DNA of 64,000 nucleotides. It comes from Fagopyrum homotropicum (taxonomy: Eukaryota; Streptophyta; Magnoliopsida; Caryophyllales; Polygonaceae). Both the position numbers and the translations under genes were made by a program. The stretch is taken from assembly GCA_033239125.1 (NCBI GenBank), contig BSWB01000005.1, forward strand, positions 16,049,447 to 16,113,446, in the 5' to 3' direction. The notes beneath the pieces were generated by a model, which ran no database searches, had not been told where the DNA came from, and saw only the letters and a list, made by a program, of their open reading frames with translations. This document shows, one piece after another, positions 32,769 to 44,072 of the stretch. Every line of letters starts with the position of its first letter. Position 1 is the stretch's first letter.

Positions 32769-34573
32769 AAATACCCCATACTTGCCTCTTGCTTGTCCCC
32801 AAGCAAGGTTCAAATCTACAACTTAAGATGTCATGGATTATATGATGCGAAAAACTCAAAAACCTTTTGAAACGTGCTTCTTCTTTTGGATCACCCTCAA
32901 AGTAATGGTTCAAGGCATAGGAAGAACAAAGTATGCATCAATAATAACCGTACCATGGAAAGATCATCATTCCTTACTCAAAGACATATATAAGAGACAT
33001 GATAAAGATGTAGAGATAATCAAAGTCAAACAAATCTAAGCCATGAAGTCTTAAACATGTGCATAAAGGTCTCAAGGTCTTCCAATCATAAAGAGGCCAA
33101 AGAAACGTGTTAAGGGTGGGGAATTTTAAGGTAATGTGGTGATAATCCAGGAAAGAGGAACAACACAACAAAAGCATTAAGAACATAATTCCACCAACAC
33201 ATGCTTTGCATGTAAAATTTCTTTTTCTTTTACTTTACTTTTTGAGAGTATGGACAAAGGTGCACAAAAACTGAAGCCGAGGAGATCGGCGATTCTCAAT
33301 TTTCGAGATACCTCAAACCCTTGATGCGCATACCATATCCCGCTAGGACTGTCATTCAATCGGACTTTGGCAAGACACAAACACCCGGCTATGTGAATGG
33401 TGCCGAGTTACTCATCTTGATGTTCAACGTCCCCAAACCTACTTTGCTATACTTTCATTTAACACTTTTACAACGGCCCTCCCACATCAAACATGCTTAC
33501 ATAACCACTTATCCTAATTCCCGATGGTCGAAAGGAGGCTAAATTTTTCATTGAGGTGCTAGCATGAACAAGATGTGAAAGAAAAGAAGCGAATTGCCTT
33601 AGTCATTCCATCATGATGCATAAGAACTTATAATATAGCTTCGATCATTATTTCATTCTCCTATCAAGGCATCAACATCATATAAATCATACATGTATTC
33701 AAGAAAGGTAGTCAAATCCATACATGTCACCATTAAAATCTCAACATAGCTAAGTCATCTTTTGGCTTTTTACATCACAATCATCATCATAGAGGTCATT
33801 TCTATCATAAGAAGCACAAAATTTTTGAAATTTTCACAAACTTTTGAAGAAAACACGCAATGAAATGCGAATGTCATAAACGAAATGTGTAGCAAGAGTT
33901 ATTACAAACCAAGTTCATAAAGTGCAATGTAGAGTACATAAACGTGCAACAATATGAAAGAGATTGCAAGTATCCCCACCCCATACTTAACCTTCACACT
34001 GTCCCCAATGTGAGAAGTCGAGCATAAGATGGAGAAAAATACATACAACGTAAAATGAAGTGGAATCTCAATCCTCAGCTGAGAAGGCTTTATATAGGGT
34101 CGACATTTTCAAAGAAAATCAACCGATTTTTGGGTCGATTTTTTCATCGGCCCGATTTTCTTCTATTTTTGCTCACTAAGGCAAAAAATCAACCAATTTT
34201 TTTTGAGGGGGTCGATTTTTTGGTTGATTTTTCTCTCAGAGAAAGAACAATTGATCTGCTCTAAAGCCTTCATGTCCCAAAATCGACCTATTTACTTATG
34301 GTTAAGTCGATTTATCACCCATTGCTTCTTGAAAGCGTCCCTAAGTACACTTGCATCAAATTCTCCACCAATTCTTCAAGGTTGAACCTATTTCCTGCAA
34401 TTTATGACACAAACAAACCGAGAGCGCATCGAGGAAAAACAAAAACAAAGCAAACTACGCTAACTAACCTAAGCTACATTATGAAAAAAGGGTAAAATCT
34501 AGAACTACCGTGGGTTGCCTCCCAAGAAGCGCTTTGTTTAAAGTCTTTAGCTAGACCTTACTCCATAGATGAT
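32769..34573 (-). other. 3' noncoding part of the outer element
   Basis: No gene is present. It contains the LTR-proximal hairpin CTTGCTTGTCCCCAAGCAAG (32788-32807) and a second GTCCCC hairpin (33995-34012) with CCCCACCCCATACTTAA beside it. It also holds a large cluster of TCGATTTTT/AAAATCGAC motifs (34110-34320). The arrangement mirrors the 3' region of the young Athila-like element. Confidence 0.8.
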
Positions 34574-35554
34574 TCAATGCACTTCGAACATCTTGGATTG
34601 CTCTTTAAATCCATCATTAAACTCTTCCAAAAATATTCCGGTTCCTAAGTTTCCCGGCAAATGGTAGGATCCCCCACGTACAAGCTTGTACGGTTTGGTT
34701 CTCACTAGAATCCTACCTTTCTTCTTATGCCTCCATGGGACATAACCCAACTTTGCGTCCCATCCTTTTCTAGATCGAGAAAACAGCTTCTCGAGAATTT
34801 TAGTTGCTTCCCCATCTTCAGCTTGGGGATAGTACAAGGTTCTTAGCATGCGAGGGACCCCATACTTGAACATGAAATAACTATTGGCATTGGCGTCGAA
34901 GCGCTTGCTAAATTTACTCCTTGTAGTCCAAGGAGCATCTACTTCCAGAAATTTTAATGGAGGTTTCATCTTGACCTTAGGGGGTTCCTTTAGTAGAGTC
35001 CTCCAACTTTTCGATGTTTTCCTGGAGAAATATAGAACTTTAAAGGAAGTAAGAGCATGTACCTTGTAAAGTTCTTCAAGGCTTGGGACAAGTTTCATGT
35101 TGGGATGATGATCCACACATGAAATATCTCCCAACTCGTCTGGATCCTCTTCAACTTTGGCCACAATTTCAGTAATTTGGCCAAGGTTCTCCACATTCTC
35201 TTCTTCTTCCAACTCAACTGATTCTTCTTCCACCTCAACCACAGTTATAACAATTGGGTCGAGGTCGTCCACACCTTCCTCTTCTTCAGTGAGGACTACA
35301 AGAGGAGGTTTGGTATCAACAGGAAGAGTGCTCAAAACTTGCAGTTCTTCCTTGTACACCTCTTCCGGCTTAGCTTTGTCAGCATTAGAAAAACTTGTTT
35401 TCGAGGTCGTCTAGCTTCTTCAACAATTTCTCGTACTTTGATTTAATTAAATATTCAGGAGGTTGTTTATAAACCTTTTGAGGGATATGCAGCTTATCCT
35501 AATACACAGGCTCATCCTCAATGACTTCTTCACGTTCTCTTTCAGTGGCAAACC
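34574..35554 (-). pseudogene. Chimeric acidic protein of the outer element with integrase-like tail
   Basis: The minus-strand frame 35359-34574 (261 codons) begins inside a longer reading that extends to 35554 with a frame change and stops near 35400. The middle is very acidic (runs such as VEVEEESVELEEEENVENLG). The C-terminal about 110 residues show KILEKLFSRSRKGWDAKLG, RTKPYKLVRGGSYHLPGNLG. This resembles the post-catalytic integrase segment of the young element ([37 protein letters not shown]). No DDE residues remain. It looks like a gag-like or accessory protein built by fusion to an integrase remnant. The N-terminal part is cut off by the Tekay insertion and resumes at 52831 on the far side, in frame. 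Function is unknown. Confidence 0.6.
35550..35554. repeat. Left target duplication AAACC of the Tekay element
   Basis: AAACC directly precedes TGTAAGAGCC. The matching copy is at 52827-52831. Joining the two flanks restores an open reading frame of the outer element on the minus strand. Confidence 0.75.
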
Positions 35555-36940
35555 TGTAAGAGCCTTAGATTGGAGGAGCTGAGAGTGAGTGATGAGGCTA
35601 CAGATTTGGCCTAAACCGCCCCTGCGTGAGCCAGAGTCCGCCCTTGCGGTTTGCCTGGGCCGCACCTGCGCCTCCCTGAGCCGCCCCTGCGGTTTAGGGT
35701 GTGTTACATCCGTCTTTGTTGACTCTTGACTCGTTCTTTTGGGCTAGCTTCCTATATAAGCCTCCCTTGCTTAAAGATGAGGGTTTACTTCATCTTCTTG
35801 CAGCTTCATCTTCTTCCTCATGTCCATCTTCTTCTCCTTCCTTCTTTGGATCTTCATCTTGTTCTTCTTTGATCTTGTGAGAGTTTTGAAGAGTTTTTGT
35901 GTGGCTTTGATTGTGGATGATGTTAGTTGATATTGTTGTACCTTTGATGAGCCAGCCTTAAGGTTATGGTGTGGTTCTTCCCCTAATTAGGTTACAACTT
36001 GGTAAGATATTCATCCTCCTCCCCTTTCTTTCTTATTTTCTTTCTTCCTATCTTCTCTTCTCCCTTCTAGCTTAGGTTCAACAAGATTGATCTTGTCGCA
36101 GCCTTTATAGACTACATTTGATGTATATATGTATGTATATGTATGTGCTTGGCTGCTGCCTGAAGAAGAAGTGAAGAGATTCGAGTGAAGAAGTGAAGAG
36201 GAGATGAAAGTGTGCCTTCTGCACACCAGCCTCCCCTGTGCCACCTTGGAGCCGCCCTAGCACCGGCCAGTCGCCGCCCCTGTGCCTCCTTGCAACCGCC
36301 CCTGCGCCCACATGCACCAGCCTTGTCTTGCTCTTGGTTCTGCAGGTGTGTCTTGCTTCCGGGCTTGCCTATGGTGGGCATTTCTCCTTCCTTTCCTAAT
36401 ATGAGAGTGTAGTATCATGCTAGGTATAGTTGAGAGTGTGTTGATGATGTTATGATCATGTTATGCCTTGTATTGCTTTGAGGATTAATAGGTTGTGAGG
36501 TTTAGGTTGAGAATGATCCTATGGATCCCTTGGGTCTAGGTGTGACCCCTTTGATTGATAGGAGATTGATATATCTCTATGCCTTGTTATTAGGCAGTGT
36601 ATCTCTCAGGATTGGAGGTTGATCGTGGTTGTGTTTATACGAGGTTGAGGTAAGTCTGTAAGACTTACTTTGCTACCATCTTTATATTGGGTGTTTGCAT
36701 GAGTGGTGTGTGTTATGTGCTTGATAGCATGCGATAGTTGATTATTATCAATCTATGTTTTAATGACATCCCATTGTAGTGGCCGTGATAACTTTCCCTT
36801 TCATCCTGCCATGGAGTCTGGGAGGTTCTCTACAGTCAAGCCAGACCTGGTTTACGGGAAGGGCACAATCCACTCCCATAGGGTAATGGGTTGTGTGACC
36901 GATACCACCTTAGCTGGATATAGCACTCAGAGGCGGGGAT
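35555..36940 (+). repeat. 5' LTR of the Tekay element, first part
   Basis: It starts TGTAAGAGCC and is collinear with 51324-52700. It contains two GC-rich blocks of CCGCCCCTGCG units (35604-35697, 36225-36315) and ends where the hAT element enters. The rest of this LTR is at 44029-44072 and 45273-45773. Confidence 0.9.
36933..36940. repeat. 8-bp target duplication of the hAT element (GCGGGGAT / CCGGGGAT)
   Basis: The left copy is 36933-36940 and the right copy is 44029-44036, with one mismatch. The undisturbed 3' LTR reads GCGGGGATAATACG, confirming the empty site. Confidence 0.93.
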
Positions 36941-37022
36941 CAGTGGCGGATTTAAGCAGGGTAAGGGGTGGGACCGTGCCCCTCCAATCACGTATCAGCT
37001 AGTGTAAAAAAAAACCCCCTAA

Positions 37023-37038
37023 AAAACGACGTCGTTTT
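37023..37038. repeat. Perfect 16-bp palindrome near the hAT end
   Basis: AAAACGACGTCGTTTT lies about 80 bp inside the left end. It is an ACGT-core palindrome and may be a protein-binding site, either for the transposase or for a bZIP factor. This is inference. Confidence 0.6.
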
Positions 37039-40000
37039 GATAAGGGGGGAAAACCCTTTCTCTACACAGTGCACGACTGCTCTCTCTCGTTTTCAGCCTC
37101 CAGGTTCGGTCTCCCCTCTACGGCGCAAGACAACTCCTCGCCTCGACCGACGACGCCTCCTACGGCTGACCGGCCTACACTCTCAGCATCCTCGCAACCT
37201 CATCTTCTCTCTCGCCTTCTCTCTCGGCTCCTCGCAAGTCGCAACCTCGCCTTCTCGGCTTCTCTAATTCTCCCGGTCTGCCCTCCATATGCAAACTACT
37301 CTACTGCTCAACAAACAACAGCTTAACCCTTAAGCCCTTAAGTGTTGCTCAGACTGCTCCGCCTTCTCTCCTCGGACTGCTCCCCGCCTCCTCAGACTGC
37401 TCCGCCTTCAGCCTTCTCTCTCACATTCTCATTGTGCCGCTGTTTGTGGTCTGTTAAGTCTTGACAGTGGACTTGTCACTTTGAAAATTTGTGAGTAAAT
37501 TAGCAAGCTATAATTACTTTCATTAGTTCTATTAAATTTGATTGATAAATTAATACTTGTTTAGTTGTATGTTTAATTGGTTGTATTTGTTGATTAAGTT
37601 TAATTTGTTGGAATTTGTTGGAATTTGTTGATTGAATTGAAAATTTATGTTAAAGTTCTTGATATTTGTTGATTGATAGAAAATTAGTTTTTGATTACTT
37701 GATTAGGTTTAATTTGATTATTGAATTTGATTGTTTTTGAAAGATTTGTTAATTGTGTTATTAGGATTATAATATGGACAAGTTTCTTATTCGGAAGAAG
37801 GTATCAACTCCAAATGTTGAAGGCTCAAGTTCAATTCCTAGTGTGAATGTTGGGGCATCAAATGAAAGTGATGTTAGAGATGATGTTGTTTGCCAAAAAA
37901 GAGCTCGAGTGGAAAGTTCTCGTGATTCAACTTGTGAATTTAGCATCATTAGTGATCCTGCATTGCGCAAATCGATTAATGATTATGAGCCTCAGGTTAG
38001 AGATGTTGTGAAAAGGGAATATGTCGTTGAAGGTGCTTGTCAACCATTGTCACATGATTTTCCACGAAGTATGCAAGGAAATAAACAAAGGGCTTTCCTT
38101 CCTAAGTGGTTCAAGGAGTATGAATGGTTGGAATATAGTGTTTCTAAAGATGCTGCATTTTGCTTTTGGTGTTATCTTTTTCAAGGTGTTGTAGGTAAAA
38201 GATTTGGAGATGATGTGTTTGTGGCGATGGGGTTTCGCAATTGGAAGAAGGGTTCGGAAAAGTTTAAGGAACATGTGGGATCATTGAACAGTACACACAA
38301 CAATGCTAGAAGAAATTTATTTGCTTACAAAAATCAAAGACAAAGTGTGTCAAGATGTTTGTCGGTTGGAAAAGAAGTATTGGATGTTGATTATCGCATT
38401 CGGTTGACCGCAAGTGTTGGTGTTGTTAGATTATTACTTGCACAAGGATTGGCTTTTCGTGGACATGATGAGGCGATGGAATCTCCAAATAGAGGTAATT
38501 TTTTGGAAATTCTTAAGTGGTATAGTGCACGCAATGTCGAGGTTGGAAAAGTATGTCTAGAGAATGTACCATTAAATCATCAACTCACTAGCCCTTCCAT
38601 TCAAAAAGAAATTGTTAGCGCGTGTGCAGCAGTGACAACAAAAGCCATAATTAGTGATATTGGAGACAAATTATTTTCTTTGTTGATTGATGAAGCTCGT
38701 GATAGTTCTGTCAAAGAGAAAATGGCGATTGTTGTAAGATATGTTAATAACCTTGAATTAGTGGTGTAGCGGTTTCTCGGAGTTGTTCATGTTGTTGATA
38801 CAACTGCTTTATCCTTGAAACATGGCATTGATGAGTTTTTTGCTAAACATGAATTATCCATCTCTAAGGTGAGGGGTCAAGGATATGATGGAGCTTCAAA
38901 TATGCGAGGTGAGTTTAATGGATTGAAGACTCTTATCTTAAAAGAAAATCCTTGTGCATGGTATGTTCATTGTTTTGCTCACCAACTACAATTAGTGATT
39001 GTGACTGCTTCCCAAAAAAATCAATTTGTTAGTGATTTCTTTGAGTACTTGTGTGCGATTACTAACATGGTTGGAGCTTCTTGCAAGAGAAAAGACGAGT
39101 TTAGGCAAAGCCAACATGAAGAAATGGTGGAGAGGTTGGAACATGGTGACATTACAAAAAATAGAGGAAAAAATCAAGAAAGTACTTTAACTCGGCCGGG
39201 GTCTACACGATGAGGTTCTCACTATACAACCATTGTTCGTATTCTTTCTTTGTGGAACTCAACTCTCAAAGTGTTAGATAATATATTTGATGATGGCACT
39301 GATGAGAAAACTCGGGGCACTACTGGTAGTTTGGCGGAAAAGATGGAGAATTGTGGTTTTGTTTTTATAGCTCATTTGATGAGTAAAGTGTTGGCGGTGA
39401 CAAGTATGTTGTCACAATGCTTGCAACAAAAGGAGCAGAATGTCATTGTTGCTGTTGGTCTCATTCAAAGCTGTAAATTGAAATTTCAAAATCTGAGGGA
39501 CAATGGTTGGGATCCGTTGATTAGAGAAGTCAATAATTTTTGTACTAAACACAATGTTGTGATTCTCGACATGGACCACCTTGCTACAAATCGTCGCTCT
39601 AGGCGTAATGGAAATGGTACAACAAACTACCACCACTTGAAAGTTGAGATTTTTTGTCAGGTAATTTGTTATTTTTCAATTAACTATGAAAAAATGAGGG
39701 AAGTAGGGCTCCTAAAATTTTACTTTTGTAAAGTGGGCTCCTAGTATAATTTAGAACTGCAAAAAAATCAATAGCTGTATTTGTGGGCCTCCCAAGAAAA
39801 GATGGATGGATGGATGGGCTGTCAAAAAAATTGAATATTAAATGATTGTTAGTATTATTTATAGAGAAGAAAGAGAAAACATTCATTCTCTTTGTAAAGA
39901 GAGAGAAAACAGATCTAGAAAGGAACGAAAGAGAAGAAGGAGAAATAGAGGATGAAACGGAGATCCGCCGGAGTTTCAACAACAGGGAGCACTGTTTCAC

Positions 40001-40699
40001 CGCCAGGACATTTGGCCACCAAGCCGACACCGAAGGGTGAGCGAGAGATCTAGTGTTTCCTTTGAGCGGGAGAAGGGCAAGCGAGAGATCTAGGGTTTCG
40101 CCGTCAAGGTTGACACGAGGAGGGGCTACGCCACTGGTACCACAAAGCCGGCGCCCACTTCTCCTTTCTTTACCCTCTCCCTCCGGTGAAGCCGGCGCAC
40201 TTCTTCTGAAGCCGGCGCACTCCTTCTTCGTCCGCTAAAGGCGGCGCCCACTTCCCCTTCATTTGCGCCCTATTCTTCATCCTTACCCAAACCGCGCCCA
40301 CTTCTCCTTTCTTTGCCCTCTTCTTCCTCCCCTGAAACCGCTTGGGAACATTGTTTTAGTGGTGGATCTCCCTTCCTTTTCTGCTCAGATTCCGGCGCCC
40401 TCTTACAGTCTAGGGTTTACGCAGGCTGTTATTGAAGCAGATGAGCGTTATTGAAGCAGATGAGCGTAGGATGGCCGGCGAGACTTCGATGGCGGATGAA
40501 GCTAGGGTTTCCGCTGATACTAGGGTTACCCAATTGTATGCATACGCAGTTACTTTTTTGGGTATGATAATGTTCACTTATTTAGATTATATGAATATCT
40601 GTTGGAGTATATGATACGTGCTTACCCAAAAAATGCTTACCCAATTCCAATTATTTAGATTATATGGATATGGATATGTGTATATTAGTATTGGAGTAT

Positions 40700-42491
40700 T
40701 GTTCGCCCCTAAAGGTGTGTGCAAATAAGCTTTAAATTTATAAAACTAGAATCAAGCAGCGAACCCGCAGTGTACGGATCGACGTAGCTAAGCAAGAATT
40801 CCAGAGTATCGAACACAGGGATTTGGGTGGGAACAAATTCGATTGCAGATTATCAAGCGAGTAAATATGAGAGTTTGCAAATATATTGGAAAAACAACAA
40901 TCCTAAAGATCCAAGTATCCAGCTGTGGCAATCGATTCAAGATATACTTAATGATATAAAGACAGAGTTGAGATATGCAAAGGTATACTAATGTAAGGTA
41001 ATCGTACGGTGAAGTTCCAAAAACCTTATGTAACTCACCTACAAGGCACTCTCTATACAGGTTGTTGAGGCTCAATATAGAAAGATTCTAAAGATGAGAA
41101 TTTATGTCAAATACCCGAACTTGTAACCCAAGGATCAAGACTAACTAAACCGATTGAGGTTGTGACACTCACAATCGAGGTAGAGGTTGTTGAGGCTTCA
41201 CTACCACCTAGAAAAGACAAGTCTAAACTAAGTTAAAGCAAATCTTCAACTTTGGATTAAAGTAAAAGCAAGTTCGTGGACTTAAGGGAAATCACGGTTA
41301 GTTCTTGAGGTTCCACGGCCGTGGACTCAAGAACAGGCCGTAATTTAGGGTTCGTCGGCGATTCTCTCTAACTCTCAAGGTCTAATCTGTTTGCGATCGA
41401 TCTATCATCATCTAAGCCACAACTATCAACCCTTCACCTTAGAATTGTTAAGGGTTTTTAGCCAATAACGGTCATGTTGATATCAATTCAAGAATTAAAA
41501 GATAGAAAGATGAAAAACTTTCAAGAACTTTCAATAATCTTCAAACCAATCTCAAAGTCACAAAGAGAACAAGTATTGTCAAAGGATTCAAAATAAAACA
41601 AACAATCACAACCTTAGGAAAGAAGGGAAAACGGGATGTCAATCCGTTTTCCAAATCAAACCTAAACAAGAAGAGAGATCTCCTTACAAAATCTTCCAAA
41701 AGCTTCGATCTTCCGCCAATCCGGAGATCTCAACAGCAATCTCCACCAAAAGTGCGAGATTAGGGTAATTCCCAGATGCGAACTTCAATCTCCAATGAGA
41801 TGATCAATACTTCCAAGCAAAGGCCAAACGGCGTTGAGATTCCCTAAACGGAGATGAACGATCCTAAGCGTCGATAAATGCCGCTAAGCGAAGATGGTGG
41901 GTGTAAGCCGTCATGACGGAATCTTGCTTCGTCCGTCTTTTTATAGGGCAAGATAAAATATCGGCCCGGCCCAATCTTCAAAAGATCGTGGCTTCAAAGT
42001 GTGGCGAAAAGATTTGCCAAGATCACGGTCGTGGAAGTTTTCACGACCGTAATTTAGGGCGTGGATTAGGTCACGGTTTGTACCATGTATCCTACGGCCG
42101 TAATAGTTACTGGAATGCATCACGCCTCTCTTGCAAGGTTCCACGGCCGTGGAACTGAACGTGGTTCGTAGTACGGCCGTATTTTAGAGCGTGGTTTAGG
42201 GCAAGAACGTGATTCTTCCCTAGCCTCGTGCATTCCTCAAGCTAAAACTCCAATTTGCTTCCAAAGAATGTCCTCAATCTATGGACATATCAAATCAACT
42301 CTCCTTTGCTCGATTCCGTTCGGAAATAGCTCCAAATCACCTATAATCAACATAGAACTAGTGTAGACATCCATATCGACAATATAGGTAATACTAGCTC
42401 ACATATGCACAAAGTTCAATCAAAGACTATCAATATGAATCAAATACGTTTAGAAAACGTGCCTAAAATATCACAATATTTTATGCTAACA
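40700..42491 (-). mobile_element. Gypsy solo LTR (1.8 kb) with CACGGCCGTG palindromes
   Basis: It starts TGTTCGCCCC and ends ATGCTAACA, with exact 5-bp duplication AGTAT (40695-40699, 42492-42496). The left 100 bp resembles the edge of the outer element's LTR (CGAACCCGCAGTGTACGGATCGA; AAGAATTCCAGAGT), so it belongs to a related Athila-like family, minus orientation. No primer site or coding region is attached, so it is a product of LTR-LTR recombination. It contains strong palindromes at 41301-41334 and 42138-42155. Confidence 0.9.
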
Positions 42492-42499
42492 AGTATATG

Positions 42500-43030
42500 G
42501 ATATGTGCTTACCCAATTGTATGCTTACCCAATTGTATGTTTACCCAAGTTCAGTTATTTAGATTATATAGATATGTGTATATTAGTGTTGGAGTATATG
42601 GATACCCAAGAAGTTTGAAATTACCCAGGAAGATGAGAAGTTTCAGATTATTCCGAAATACATTACCCAGGAATTTTGAGATTACCCAGAAATAGATTAC
42701 CCAAGAAGTTTGACTGGTTTAGATTACCCCGAAATACATTACCCAGGAAGATGAGAATTTTCAGGCTTTCAGCTTACCCCGAAATACATTACCCAGGAAG
42801 ATGACAAGTTGGAGATTATCCATGGATACAAACAAACATTGCTTACCCACAAATAGAAAATGTAAACAAGCACTGCTTACCCACAAATAGAACATGAAGT
42901 TTCAGTGTTTTAGATTCACAAAAACAAAAGATGAGAAGTTTTAGATTACCCACAAATACATTACCCAGGAAGTTTGAGATTACCCAGAAATAGGAACAAA
43001 CACTGCTTACCCAGAAATAGAAGCTCAACA
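42500..43030. repeat. Irregular minisatellite of TTACCCAGGAAG / TTACCCAGAAATA units
   Basis: More than fifteen copies of a short unit with core TTACCCA(G/A), often extended as ATTACCCAGGAAGATGAGAAGTT or CCGAAATACATTACCCAGG, lie at variable spacing. They fill most of the right half of the MULE-like element. Confidence 0.8.
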
Positions 43031-44040
43031 AGCAGTCCAGATTCCTGCGTTTCAATTGGAAGAAGAAAAGAGATGCATATGGATACCCAGATATAAATTT
43101 ACGTTTGAAAGGAGGGAAGAAGAAGGGACAATGGAGGGAAGAAGAAGGGCTGGCTGAATTGATTGGTCTATTTTCTGATTTTTTCTACATGTCACCCATC
43201 AAATCAGTCTAGATACCTATGTTATGATTTTTTCTACAATAGGAGCCCATTTTCTAAATGAAATTATGAGAGGCCCAAAATCCAAACTCTACATTGTAAA
43301 AGGCCTACATTGCAAATTCAGCCATTAACTATTAAACTGGTATTTTATCAAATTAATGTTATGCTACATTTGTAGGTTATTGATCAAATTGTTACAGAGA
43401 TGGAGAACCGTTTCAGTGAGTCAACAACAAAATTACTCACTTGTATAGCATGTCTTGATCCTAAGAATGCTTTCTCTAATTTTAATGTGGAGAAACTACT
43501 TCAACTTGCAAAGTTATATCCACAAGATTTCTCAATTTGTGACCAAAGGGAGCTTTTAGAACAACTTGAGTTGTGGATTATTGAAATGAGGAGAGATGAA
43601 GATTATTCTAAGTTGCAAAGTATTGGAGATATCTCTAAGAAGATGGTTGAGAGTGGATATCAAAAAGTGTTTCATTTGGTATATCGTCTTATAGAGTTGA
43701 TTTTAGTACTACCAGTTGCCACAACTACGGTGGAGAGAGCATTCTCTGCGATGAGTATAGTCAAGACAGATTTGCGCAACAAGATGGGAGATGAATTTCT
43801 CACTGCCAGTTTGGTTTGTTATATCGAGAAAGAAATTTTTAAAAGCATTAACAATGAAGTTATTATTCAATATTTTCACATGATGAGATCCCGAAAGAGG
43901 GATTTGCCCCCTTTACGGTAGTGAACTCTTTTGTTGTACTAAAATTCGTATTAGTAATGAACTATTTTGCCTTTATTTTATTAAGTCGTCCAGTACCCCC
44001 CTTCGAATATTTCCTGGCTCCGCCACTGCCGGGGATGATA

Positions 44041-44072
44041 CGTTCCTCGTGTCATATATATATATATATATA
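44041..44072. repeat. (TA)n tract of the Tekay 5' LTR, left of an insert
   Basis: A TA run begins after GTTCCTCGTGTCA. A second TA run follows at 45273-45291. The 3' LTR has one continuous TA run at the same place, so the material between is an insertion. Confidence 0.85.

Larger units (their letters stand above)
39688..43323. mobile_element. MULE-like non-autonomous element in the hAT transposase intron
   Basis: A 9-bp duplication ATTAACTAT (39679-39687, 43324-43332) flanks it, as expected for Mutator-like elements. Both ends carry related TAGGxCT...GGGCTCCT segments in inverted order (39700-39750 and 43220-43310), but the inverted repeat is poor. The left half has a GC-rich, Arg/Pro-rich segment (40050-40420) that could be captured host sequence. 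The right half is an array of ATTACCCAGGAAG-type units (42500-43030). No transposase is seen. About 1.8 kb without the nested solo LTR. Confidence 0.68.
37774..43921 (+). pseudogene. hAT transposase (TTF-type zinc finger, DUF4371, hAT dimerisation), inactivated
   Basis: Exon 1 runs 37774-39660 in one frame. It has MDKFLIRKK, a TTF/BED-like finger (residues about 105-150, FLPKWFKEYEWLEYS, AAFCFWCYLF), DUF4371 (RGHDEAMESPNRGNFLEILKW, LIDEARDSS) and the catalytic-domain block GQGYDGASNMRG. Exon 2 (about 43378-43921) carries the hAT dimerisation region LVLPVATTTVERAFSAMSIVKTDLRNKM and stops at 43919. The intron 39661-43377 has CAG|GTAATTTG and TTTGTAG| borders. Two stops lie in the exon 1 frame: TAG 38767 and TGA 39211. 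There are no frameshifts in exon 1, so decay is by point mutation. Size and domain order otherwise match plant members of the family. Confidence 0.9.
36941..44028 (+). mobile_element. hAT DNA transposon with DUF4371/TTF-type transposase, inserted in the Tekay LTR
   Basis: The ends CAGTGGCGGATTTAAGCAG and (inward from the right) CAGTGGCGGAGCCAGGAA share the first 10 bp. The 8-bp target duplication is typical of hAT. It holds a two-exon transposase pseudogene and, in the intron, a MULE-like element carrying a solo LTR. Without those nested pieces it is about 3.4 kb, a normal autonomous size. Confidence 0.93.

Noticed and set aside
40053..40454. Arg/Pro-rich frames in the MULE-like element as host genes
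   Set aside because: Short and without motifs. GC-rich sequence leaves chance frames open. Kept only as possible captured sequence.
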